Source of the DNA: Vicingus serpentipes
GTDB lineage: Bacteria > Bacteroidota > Bacteroidia > Flavobacteriales_E > Vicingaceae
Direction of reading: 5' to 3'
Length of the DNA: 64,000 nucleotides
Assembly (NCBI GenBank): GCA_024103385.1
Contig: JAGFIT010000014.1
Span: 1-64,000, forward strand
Below the pieces are notes generated by a model. The model saw only the letters and a list, made by a program, of their open reading frames with translations, did no database searches and had not been told where the DNA came from. Within the stretch, counting starts at the first letter, position 1; each line of letters begins with the position of its first letter. The position numbers were made by a program, and so were the translations under genes. Of the stretch, positions 29,582 through 38,246 are shown in pieces.

Positions 29582-29653
29582 TTTGCAAAAGTAGTGAAAC
29601 AAAAAGCTTACCCATCATACTCTAGTTTTTAATTCAAGATTGAACCATCTGGA

Positions 29654-29701
29654 CTATATCAATTAGACCTTTAAATAGTTTCTCTTCTCTAATTGATATA
29701 G
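29654..29701. repeat. Perfect 14-bp inverted repeat with a 20-nt loop
   Basis: CTATATCAATTAGA (29654-29667) is repeated in inverted form as TCTAATTGATATAG (29688-29701). It is intergenic, about 145 nt upstream of the response regulator gene. No T-run follows, so it is not a standard terminator. Confidence 0.7.
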
Positions 29702-29845
29702 CAAATTAATATACCTATTTTTACTTAAGCGTAGTTGCTTAAAAAGAATCCGTTTATTTACATCCATATGTATCTAAAAATCTGTTATCTTTCAATTATG
29801 AAATTACCCCAATTCCTAAAAAGTGCATAACCTAACGTATAAAAA

Positions 29846-30316
29846 ATGGATGAAGTCAAGATAATGATTGTTGATGATAATGACACTAATAGGAGTTTAT
29901 TAAAGTTACTCTTTAAAACCTCAAGAACCATCAACGTTATAGCTGAAGCAACTGATGGCAATGAAGCTATAGAAATTTTACTATTAAATCCTGATATTGA
30001 TTTAATAATAATGGATATTGATATGCCCGACATGAACGGAATAGATGCAACAAGAAAGATTAAAACAATTGCTCCTAAAATAAAAATATTATGTAATTCT
30101 TTCCATTCAGAAGCACATTACATCCAAGAAATGATAAAAGCCGGTGCTTTAGGATATATTAATAAAAATTGTACTCTGGATTCATACACACAAGCCATCA
30201 ACACAATCATTAACCATGGAGTTTATTTATCTGAAGACATTTATGACGAAACTTACAGTGAAGTATTTAAACATCTTAAAAACAAGATATTATCGGAGAA
30301 AACACAAATTAACTGA
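29846..30316 (+). CDS. Response regulator, receiver domain only
   Basis: 156 residues forming a single REC domain. The acidic pair Asp10/Asp11, phosphoacceptor Asp57 in LIIMDIDMPDMNG, Ser85 (CNSF) and Lys107 (GYINKN) are in place. The domain is of NarL type, but no LuxR helix-turn-helix follows; the last 40 residues are a charged helical tail. It therefore acts by protein contact or as a phosphate sink. It is convergent with a PAS histidine kinase, with stops overlapping by 8 nt; the kinase may be its partner. Confidence 0.88.
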   Translation: MDEVKIMIVDDNDTNRSLLKLLFKTSRTINVIAEATDGNEAIEILLLNPDIDLIIMDIDMPDMNGIDATRKIKTIAPKIKILCNSFHSEAHYIQEMIKAGALGYINKNCTLDSYTQAINTIINHGVYLSEDIYDETYSEVFKHLKNKILSEKTQIN

Positions 30317-31430
30317 TTGCTTGCACAGGTATTTTCACCTCAAAATGTGTGCCTTTAGCAGGCTCACTTTTAAACCTTATTTCTCCACCTAACAAATCTA
30401 CGTACCTCTTTACTATATTCAACCCCAAACCTGTTCCGTGAATATCTGCTGTATTGGTAGCTCTATAAAATTTCTCATAGAGTTTTTTCTGATCTTTTCG
30501 AGGTATCCCTATACCTTTATCATTTACTCTTAAAATAATGTGTTTTTTTGTTGTTTTAGAATTAATTTCAATGTTATCATTGGAATATTTTATAGCATTT
30601 GAAGAGAGATTACGTACAATGCTTTTTACCAATTGTCTATCTGTTCTAATTAGTTCACCTCCTTGATGGATATAATTAATCTTTTGACCCTCCTTACAAA
30701 TTATACCCATTTGATTAATTTCAGCTGTTATTAAATCCTTGCAATCAAACACCTGAACATCTGAGTTTATTTTATTACTCTCTAATTTATCAAGTGTAAG
30801 GTATTCATCCAAAATTTCGAACATACTTTTTACTGAAGATTTAATATAACCATGCACTTCTATTCTTTGTTGAGCGTCTTCTGGCAAAGGCCCATTACAA
30901 CTCTCTAATACATTAACACTTATTTGAATTGCCCCCAATGGCGTTTTAAATTCATGAGAAGCTATAGATACAAATCTCGATTTAAGTAAATTTAATTCTT
31001 TCTCTCTCTCTAAAGCTTTTGCTAACTCTTTAGTACGCTCAATAACATGTTCTTCCAAGTGCTCGTTCATTTTTTTTAACTTAACCTCTAAATTCTTTTG
31101 TTCAGTGATATCTAGTGATAAAATAAGTATTCCGGCCGGTACAGGTTGCATACGTAATTCAAAATAACCCACAGAACCATCAGGGAAATTAAATTCATTA
31201 ATTATTGTTTTGCTGATTTTTTTAGACATACATTCTTTTAATGTCTCAAACATCTTTGTTTTTTCTATACCTGGATAAACCTCCATCATAGTTTTTCCTA
31301 ATAACACTTCTTTTGTTGTTTTGCCATGATTAGCAACTGCGTTATTTACATATACATACCTCCAATCTTTATCTATTACTTGAAGACCTTCAAGTAAATT
31401 ATCAAAAATGCTATATTGATTGTTATCCAT
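30309..31430 (-). CDS. PAS domain sensor histidine kinase
   Basis: 373 residues, cytoplasmic, no membrane helices. A PAS domain (about 5-112) is followed by a coiled coil (112-150), the dimerisation/phosphoacceptor helix with His159 in SIASHEFKTPLGA, and the ATPase domain with N-box SNAIKYSN, G1 VNDKGIGIP and G2 GTGLGLNIVKRYV. Last core gene before the metal cluster. The signal is not known. Confidence 0.9.
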   Translation of the reverse strand: MDNNQYSIFDNLLEGLQVIDKDWRYVYVNNAVANHGKTTKEVLLGKTMMEVYPGIEKTKMFETLKECMSKKISKTIINEFNFPDGSVGYFELRMQPVPAGILILSLDITEQKNLEVKLKKMNEHLEEHVIERTKELAKALEREKELNLLKSRFVSIASHEFKTPLGAIQISVNVLESCNGPLPEDAQQRIEVHGYIKSSVKSMFEILDEYLTLDKLESNKINSDVQVFDCKDLITAEINQMGIICKEGQKINYIHQGGELIRTDRQLVKSIVRNLSSNAIKYSNDNIEINSKTTKKHIILRVNDKGIGIPRKDQKKLYEKFYRATNTADIHGTGLGLNIVKRYVDLLGGEIRFKSEPAKGTHFEVKIPVQAIS

Positions 31431-31987
31431 TTATAATGTAGTTTTTTATGTATAAATTTATAAACCATAAATATAAGTGAATATCCAGACTAGCGCAATC
31501 CGTTAAAATACGTATTTTTCTCACGCCTTAACTTATAAATTAAGATCTAACTTTTAGGTAAATCAGTTAAGGATATACCTAGCTATTGTTTATCTGTTTT
31601 TCCCATAATATGAGGAGAAAAGAAACTAATAAGTAATGAAAAACGTTCTAAAAAATAATTTATATTTCTTACTTAAATAGAAACGATACTATTCAGCAAT
31701 CTACGTTAGTAATAGGAAGAAATATAAAAATAACTAATACTATACCCGCAGCAATAAAATATGTCAAACAACCATTATTTTATCCTCAATTTTTATATTG
31801 TGAAGTAAAAAAATTACCTAAACAAAAAAAGCCCCGCTAATAGCGAGGCTTTAATCAGTATTGGCGATCTGGAGGGTACTAAAGGTCAATTTCATATGTA
31901 TTGCACCATATTTATTTACGGCAGAGATAGTATTGAGACGGTTCTTAATTGTGGAACAAAACCATTTTCATTGCAACATCTGGAAAC
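31431..31987. other. 557-bp gene-free gap at the core/metal-cluster junction
   Basis: No credible coding sequence. The left 380 bp is AT-rich and featureless. The right part holds the terminator-containing 39-bp repeat (31819-31857), followed by a tRNA-tail-like fragment on the minus strand at 31862-31876 that reads CCTCCAGATCGCCA and so ends in CCA. Confidence 0.6.
31819..31857. repeat. 39-bp direct repeat, left copy (terminator plus tRNA-tail-like flank)
   Basis: This 39-bp segment is identical to 49076-49114. It contains an imperfect stem AGCCCCGCT / AGCGAGGCT with an A-run on the left, giving a terminator for minus-strand transcripts. Past the repeat, 31862-31876 resembles a tRNA 3' end. 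The two copies bracket the metal cluster exactly. Confidence 0.8.
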
Positions 31988-33199
31988 TTAATGCTCATGT
32001 CCTCCTTCTTCTTCTGTATTTTTCATTTTAGCCAGTAAAGAAAAAGCTCCTTTGGTTACTAACTGCAGATTTGCTACATCAATATTCTTAATAAAAGATA
32101 TTTCTGTATACCCTTGTTCTGTAACTCCTTTTTGTACTTCCAGCATTTCAAAATAATCATGATCGCCCTTCTTCTCTTTTAAGTGATAAACAAAATACTT
32201 ACCGTCAGACATCACAACGGTTTCTTCAGGAACAGCATTCACTTTGTTTTCATTTAGTTCTATCAGGGCATTGATGTACATTCCGGGTAATAATTCAGTA
32301 TCTTCATTTTCTAAATGAGCATGTACCCGAACAGACCTGTCTTTATCTATTTTTTTCCCGATTAAATAAATTTCTGCTAATCGTTCCTTATTATCTTCAT
32401 TGGGTAGTGTAAACCGTATTTTCTGACCTATTTTTAAGTTCACGATATCTTTTTCATAAACGGTTAACTCTGCATGTAAATGCTCTGTATCCACTATTTC
32501 GAACATCACTTCATTAGGATGGACAAATTTTCCAATATTTACATTTACTTCGGATACATAACCACTTATAGGAGAATAAATCTTTACTTTTCTTGAAATC
32601 TCTTTTTCGGAAAAATTAGCGGTATTGACCCCAATGATTGCTAATTTTTCTTCCAACCCTTTCACCTGAACTTTCATACTCTCATAATCAGATTTGGCTT
32701 GTTGAAATACCTTGGCAGAATTTACATTTTGCTTATTCAACTCTTCCTGTCTTTTAAATTCCAATTCCAGGAATTCCAGCTTACTTTTCTTATCTAAATA
32801 ATCCTGTTGCAACTGAACATAATCAGGGTGTTCCATTACAGCCAATACCTGGCCTTTTTTAACCTTCATACCCTGTAATAATTCTGTATTGTGTACAAAA
32901 CCGCCTAAAGGTGCCGACACACTTACCAGGTTTTGAGGAGGAACATCCATTACTCCGTTAACTTTTAAAACATTGCTTAATGTTTTTTGCTCTATCTTTC
33001 CTGTTTCTATGCCTGCCATTTTATATTGAGCAGCAGTCAGTTTCACGATAGCTTCTTTATCATGAGCTACTGTTTTATTCTTCTCACCCTCTTCAATAGA
33101 GTTATCTGTACAGCCTGATAAAACAAATATTGAAAAAATTACCATGAAAAAGATTCTGTAGATAGAAAGGGGTCTTATATGATTACTATATGTTTTCAT
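31988..33199 (-). CDS. RND efflux periplasmic adaptor (CzcB/CusB type), lipoprotein
   Basis: 403 residues. The N-terminus has a hydrophobic segment ending in a lipobox-like VLSGC, so it is probably membrane-anchored by lipid. Membrane-fusion-protein layout: first half-motif VSAPLGGFVHNTELLQGMKVKKGQ, alpha-hairpin (about 130-200), second half-motif YSPISGYVSEVNVNIGKFV, then beta-barrel domains. His-rich end (EEEGGHEH). It links the CzcA pump to the outer-membrane channel. It is 23 nt after the CzcA-TolC fusion gene. Confidence 0.9.
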   Translation of the reverse strand: MKTYSNHIRPLSIYRIFFMVIFSIFVLSGCTDNSIEEGEKNKTVAHDKEAIVKLTAAQYKMAGIETGKIEQKTLSNVLKVNGVMDVPPQNLVSVSAPLGGFVHNTELLQGMKVKKGQVLAVMEHPDYVQLQQDYLDKKSKLEFLELEFKRQEELNKQNVNSAKVFQQAKSDYESMKVQVKGLEEKLAIIGVNTANFSEKEISRKVKIYSPISGYVSEVNVNIGKFVHPNEVMFEIVDTEHLHAELTVYEKDIVNLKIGQKIRFTLPNEDNKERLAEIYLIGKKIDKDRSVRVHAHLENEDTELLPGMYINALIELNENKVNAVPEETVVMSDGKYFVYHLKEKKGDHDYFEMLEVQKGVTEQGYTEISFIKNIDVANLQLVTKGAFSLLAKMKNTEEEGGHEH

Positions 33200-33222
33200 T
33201 TTATACTATTTTAATTGTATCA

Positions 33223-36200
33223 TTATTTAATTCCGGCTAAAAATTCCAACTGAATAATTGCCTGGTTATAGTTGTTTAAAGCCTGGAGCCAACTGGTTTG
33301 GATTTGTGTTACCTGATTAACAGCCTGCACATATTCCACATAACCAATGGTTCCATTTTTAAAGGCTTGGTGAGCATTCTCATCAATCAATTCAGATTGC
33401 GGCAAAGCACTTTCTTCATAATAGTTTAACTCACTTTTGTACTTTTTGTATTCCTGAATAGCTTGTGAATACCTTCCTTCCAGCATTTTTTGATATTGCT
33501 GATAATCTGACTCCGCTATTTCCATTCTTACTTTAGCTGCCTGCACTTTTGAAGTATATGGACGAACCCATAAAGGAATTGCTATTCCTAATTGAAAACC
33601 ACTAAACCTGTTTCCTGAACCAAAATATTGTTCGGTACCATTAACAGTTTGATAACCTATCATTGACTGATTAAAGTACCCAATCTTAAAATCGGGTAAT
33701 AGTTTTGCATTTTCCAACGACTTTCTTTCTTTCTCAATAATGATCTCTTGTTGTAAATAAGCTAATGCAGGATTATTAGAATACATAGAGCCTGAATCAG
33801 GAGAAATTGTAATTTCTTTTTTTACTACCTCCGAATTGGAAATAGTGATTTGCTCATCTGTATTCAACAACACTTTGAGCTGATTTCTAAAAATTTCAAC
33901 ATCGGCTTTTATTGACCTCAATTTATTCTGTACTTCCATTGCTTGTGTTTGAGCAGATACTTTCTCGAGTAAACTGAATTCTCCTGTCTGGTATTTTAAT
34001 TCTGCAGCCCTGGAAAAATCAGCATACGTGCTATCTAATTTAATTAGTAATTGCAAATTAGATTGAGCATGCATCAATTTATAATAAGTAGTTTTTACTT
34101 CTGCAATCAATTCATTTTCTGTTATTGCCTGTTGATATTCGCTACTTTTTATATTGGCATTGGTCACTTTACTGTTCTTTATATAAACTGTTGGAAAAGC
34201 AAAAGTTTGAGATACATCAAAGTAATTGTCATTTTTTACAATACTATTGTATTGCCCATGCTGCCAACTAAATTGTGTTTTCCCTAAATCAACACTACTC
34301 TTTTTTTGTTGATGATTGTATTCTACTTCCAGTTGAGCAGATTTAACTGTTAAATTATTTTCCAGTGCCATATTGATTGCATCATTTAAAGAAAGTGGTT
34401 GATGCGTATTGTTTTGTGCAAAAGAAAACACAGGAAGCATTAATAAACCTGCTATAATCAATGTAGAATTCATTTTTACTTTCCGGATTCCTTTTTCAAA
34501 ATAAATGTACAATACAGGTAATACAATCAATGTCAGGAGCGTTGCTGTTATTAATCCTCCTATTACAACTGTTGCTAACGGTCTTTGAACTTCTGCTCCC
34601 GATGTGTTGGATAAAGCCATGGGTAAAAAACCACACGATGCCACTAACGCAGTCATTAATACAGGTCGCAATCGAATTTTTGTACCTTTTAAAACAATTT
34701 CCTGTAAATCCGTCAGTCCATCTTTCTTTAATCTATTGAATTCTCCTATTAATACAATACCGTTTAAAACCGCCACACCAAACAATGCTATAAATCCAAT
34801 ACCTGCTGATATACTAAAAGGCATTCCTCTTAAATACAAAGCAAACACACCTCCAATAGCCGATAATGGTATCGCTGTAAAAATCAATAACGATTGTTTC
34901 ATGGATTTAAAAGTGAAAAACAGTAAAATAAAAATGAGTAATAATGCCACCGGAACTGCTACTGACAATCTTTGTCTGGCTTCTATCAAATTTTCAAATT
35001 GACCTCCATAGGTTGGATAATAACCTACCGGAAAATCAATTTTAGCAGCTATTTTGGATTTAATTTCATCTACAACGCTTTCCACATCTCTATTTCGGAC
35101 ATTAAACCCTACAGTAATTCTACGTTTGGTATCATCTCGCTGTATTTGGTTGGGACCATCTTTGAACGAAATTTCAGCTACCTGATTCAAAGGTATTTGG
35201 TGATTATCAGGAGTGGTAACAAATAAATTACTAACGTCTTCTATTTCCTTACGATGTTCTTTATTGAACCGAACAACCATATCAAATTTCCGTTCTCCTT
35301 CGTAAACCATTCCGGCTGACTTTCCTGCAAAAGCAGTTTCTATAACCGTATTTACATCTTGAATATTTAAGCCGTATTTTGCAATTTCATCCCTGTTAAA
35401 TTCAATTTGAATTTGTGGAAGCCCTTCTACTTCCTCAACATATAAATCGGTTGCACCATCAACAGTGTTTACGATTCCTCCTACTTTATTTGCATATTCT
35501 GATAAAACACCCAGTTCATCTCCATATATTTTAATCACCACATCTTGTCTTGCTCCGGTCATCAATTCATTAAACCGCATTTGAATGGGTTGCTGGAATC
35601 CAAAAGTTACTCCCGGTATCACCGAAAGTAATTCACTCATTTTCTCTGCTAATTCCTCTCTTGTGTCAGCACTCGTCCATTCGTCTTTGTTCTTTAAAAT
35701 AATCATTAAATCGCACGCTTCTACCGGCATTGGATCGGTGGGAATTTCTCCCGAACCTATCTTCCCAACCACCTGGATAACTTCCGGAAAATTTTCAAGC
35801 AGTACTTTTTCTGCTTTCAGGGAAGCACTTACAGTTTCAGACAATGAACTACCCGTCATTACACGGGTTTCGACTGCGAAATCTCCTTCGTCCAATGTCG
35901 GGATAAATTCTCCTCCCATATTCAAAAATGTAAAGAAGCTGATTAAAAACAATCCAATCGATACAGATACAACTGTTAACTTATGTTTTAATGCCAAATG
36001 GATAAATGGTTGATAGATGCGTTGAAAGAAGTCCATTAACTTGTCTGAAATGTTCTTTTTATAAACGGTTTTTCTACTCAATACCAATGCTGACATCATT
36101 GGAACATAGGTTAAGGATAAAATGAAAGCTCCTAAAATGGCAAAAGATACTGTTTGAGCCATCGGCCTGAACATTTTACCTTCAACACCTACTAAAGCGA

Positions 36201-37602
36201 GTATGGGCAAATAAACTATTAGGATAATTATTTCTCCAAATGCAGCTGAGCTTCTGATTTTTGTAGATGCAGTATACACCTGCTCATTCATCTGTTGCCG
36301 GGTAATCATAGTAACACCTGATAGTTGTTTATTACTCATCATTATGCGGTGAACTATACTTTCTACAATAATTACCGCTCCGTCTACAATTAACCCGAAA
36401 TCAATGGCTCCCAGACTCATTAAATTCCCGGAAACTCCAAAAAGATGCATCATACCAAAAGCAAATAACATGGCCAATGGTATAACTGACGCTACTACCA
36501 ATCCTGCTCTTATATTTCCTAATAACAGGATCAATATAAAAATAACAATTAATGCTCCTTCTAAAAGGTTTTGTGTAACTGTTCCTATTGCATTGTCTAC
36601 TAATTTTGTTCTATCCAGAAACGGTTCTATCACAACACCTTCCGGCAACGTTTTTTCGATTTGTGCAATACGCTCTTTTATGTCTTCAATTACTTTTGCT
36701 GAATTAGCTCCTTTTAACATCATAACAATTGCACTTACTACCTCTCCTTCCCCGTTTCGGGTAGAAGCGCCATATCGTACGGCACTACCATACTGAACCG
36801 TTGCAGCATCTCTAATTAAAACGGGATTCCCTGACGGATTGTTTTTGATGACTATCTTTTCAATATCTTCAATACTGCCTACCATTCCTTCACTTCGGAT
36901 GAAGTAAGCGTTGGGTTGTTTGTCTATATATGCTCCTCCCGTATTCTGATTATTTTTCTCTAGTGCTGTAAAAATATCCGAAATACTGATGTTCATACTT
37001 CTTAATTTTTCGGGAGTAATAGCTATTTCATACTGTTTTAGATATCCTCCAAAACTACTTACATCTGCAACTCCCGGGGTACCCAATAATTGTCGTTTGA
37101 TGATCCAATCCTGAATGGTACGAAGCTCCATTGCTGAGTACTGATCTTCATATCCTTTTTTGGTATGAACTACATACTGGTATATTTCACCTAATCCTGT
37201 TGTTACGGGAGCCATTTCCGGTGTTCCAATTCCTTTTGGTATTTGACTTTTGGCTTCAGAAAGTCGTTCATTTACTTGCTGTCTAGCCCAATAGACATCC
37301 ACATCTTCTTCAAAAACAATGGTCACTACCGATAGCCCGAAACGGGAAAAAGAACGTATTTCTTCAATATCGGGTATGGTGGACATTGTAATTTCTACCG
37401 GAAAGGTGATTAACTTTTCCACTTCCTGAGCTGCTATTGAAGGAGAAACAGTAATAACTTGTACTTGGTTATTAGTTATATCAGGCACTGCATCTATTGG
37501 AAGTTGTTTTAATGAATAACCACCCCAAGCTATTAAGCCCAGTATCATTAACCCAATAATTAATTTATTTTTTATGGAAAATCCAATTAATTTATCAATC
37601 AT
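33223..37602 (-). CDS. CzcA-type heavy-metal RND pump fused to TolC-like outer-membrane channel
   Basis: I start at the ATG of MIDKLIGFSIKNK (37602), the normal CzcA start; 16 further upstream codons are possible. About 1459 residues. Residues 1-1043 are a full HME-type RND pump with 12 helices and the proton-relay/ion signature DFGLIVDGAVIIVE near 400, the Asp-Asp-Glu form linked to divalent ions (Co/Zn/Cd). From about 1044 (ATG at 34473) a complete TolC/CzcC-type channel follows in frame, preceded by a signal-peptide-like MNSTLIIAGLLMLPVFSFAQ. One gene thus supplies both inner pump and outer channel. Its adaptor gene follows. Confidence 0.9.
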   Translation of the reverse strand: MIDKLIGFSIKNKLIIGLMILGLIAWGGYSLKQLPIDAVPDITNNQVQVITVSPSIAAQEVEKLITFPVEITMSTIPDIEEIRSFSRFGLSVVTIVFEEDVDVYWARQQVNERLSEAKSQIPKGIGTPEMAPVTTGLGEIYQYVVHTKKGYEDQYSAMELRTIQDWIIKRQLLGTPGVADVSSFGGYLKQYEIAITPEKLRSMNISISDIFTALEKNNQNTGGAYIDKQPNAYFIRSEGMVGSIEDIEKIVIKNNPSGNPVLIRDAATVQYGSAVRYGASTRNGEGEVVSAIVMMLKGANSAKVIEDIKERIAQIEKTLPEGVVIEPFLDRTKLVDNAIGTVTQNLLEGALIVIFILILLLGNIRAGLVVASVIPLAMLFAFGMMHLFGVSGNLMSLGAIDFGLIVDGAVIIVESIVHRIMMSNKQLSGVTMITRQQMNEQVYTASTKIRSSAAFGEIIILIVYLPILALVGVEGKMFRPMAQTVSFAILGAFILSLTYVPMMSALVLSRKTVYKKNISDKLMDFFQRIYQPFIHLALKHKLTVVSVSIGLFLISFFTFLNMGGEFIPTLDEGDFAVETRVMTGSSLSETVSASLKAEKVLLENFPEVIQVVGKIGSGEIPTDPMPVEACDLMIILKNKDEWTSADTREELAEKMSELLSVIPGVTFGFQQPIQMRFNELMTGARQDVVIKIYGDELGVLSEYANKVGGIVNTVDGATDLYVEEVEGLPQIQIEFNRDEIAKYGLNIQDVNTVIETAFAGKSAGMVYEGERKFDMVVRFNKEHRKEIEDVSNLFVTTPDNHQIPLNQVAEISFKDGPNQIQRDDTKRRITVGFNVRNRDVESVVDEIKSKIAAKIDFPVGYYPTYGGQFENLIEARQRLSVAVPVALLLIFILLFFTFKSMKQSLLIFTAIPLSAIGGVFALYLRGMPFSISAGIGFIALFGVAVLNGIVLIGEFNRLKKDGLTDLQEIVLKGTKIRLRPVLMTALVASCGFLPMALSNTSGAEVQRPLATVVIGGLITATLLTLIVLPVLYIYFEKGIRKVKMNSTLIIAGLLMLPVFSFAQNNTHQPLSLNDAINMALENNLTVKSAQLEVEYNHQQKKSSVDLGKTQFSWQHGQYNSIVKNDNYFDVSQTFAFPTVYIKNSKVTNANIKSSEYQQAITENELIAEVKTTYYKLMHAQSNLQLLIKLDSTYADFSRAAELKYQTGEFSLLEKVSAQTQAMEVQNKLRSIKADVEIFRNQLKVLLNTDEQITISNSEVVKKEITISPDSGSMYSNNPALAYLQQEIIIEKERKSLENAKLLPDFKIGYFNQSMIGYQTVNGTEQYFGSGNRFSGFQLGIAIPLWVRPYTSKVQAAKVRMEIAESDYQQYQKMLEGRYSQAIQEYKKYKSELNYYEESALPQSELIDENAHQAFKNGTIGYVEYVQAVNQVTQIQTSWLQALNNYNQAIIQLEFLAGIK

Positions 37603-37693
37603 AATAAATCTATTTCTTGTTATGAATATACAATGAATTATTTCTCTCACATTTGTTGGAGGAAATCAATAAAGACGTAATAATTACGGCTTA

Positions 37694-38179
37694 TTAACAA
37701 GAAATAGCAGGAGGTCCTCTATGAGGAGAGGATTCGACAATGAGTAATTTATATCTATTTAAATAAGGTATAGCAAAAGCAAACTCATTATTAGTTTCTA
37801 TAGTTACAGGTCGAATAAAAATTGAAGCAAGAACAGCTATCATATTTATTTCCGATACATCTCTGGAATCAACATTACCTATATTGGAAGTATTAATATG
37901 TTGTTGAAAAATACTTGATTCTGGATGTTCTAATTCACTTAACAGGCAAATCACAAAATCTAATAAACTGTCATCTAAATGATTTGCATGTAATACATCA
38001 TCAGCACCTTTATTTTCAATTTCAACATGGTTATGATTACCGTGATGATTTTTTTCTTCCCCAAAACCTAAATACTCTACATGATTATCAACATGACAAT
38101 GAGGAATTGATTCAACCGCAAAAGCAAATGAATAAGTTAATAATAAAAAAACCGCTATTATTGGTTTGATCAATTTCAT
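37694..38179 (-). CDS. His-rich periplasmic protein upstream of the CzcA pump
   Basis: About 161 residues (start at MKLIKPIIAV, 38179; an ATG two codons upstream is also possible). Signal peptide (cleavage near AFA), then a His-rich stretch (NHHGNHNHVEIE, HANH) that could bind metal, and the tail ESSPHRGPPAISC. The Pro-rich end recalls the small HYC_CC_PP protein in front of the CusA pump. It precedes the pump gene in the same direction, so it may be a metal-binding or sensing partner. Function unknown. Confidence 0.65.
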   Translation of the reverse strand: MKLIKPIIAVFLLLTYSFAFAVESIPHCHVDNHVEYLGFGEEKNHHGNHNHVEIENKGADDVLHANHLDDSLLDFVICLLSELEHPESSIFQQHINTSNIGNVDSRDVSEINMIAVLASIFIRPVTIETNNEFAFAIPYLNRYKLLIVESSPHRGPPAISC

Positions 38180-38246
38180 CCACACAAATATAATTATTAA
38201 TCAGTTATAAAATGAAACATCCATTAAACATTAGAGCGATAATTCA

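Noticed and set aside
31862-31876. Complete tRNA gene after the left 39-bp repeat
   Set aside because: Only about 15 bases resemble a tRNA 3' end; no anticodon or D-arm follows.
34530-36796. Plus-strand open frames across the CzcA pump gene
   Set aside because: Antisense shadows of the pump coding frame; composition is not protein-like and no start context is seen.
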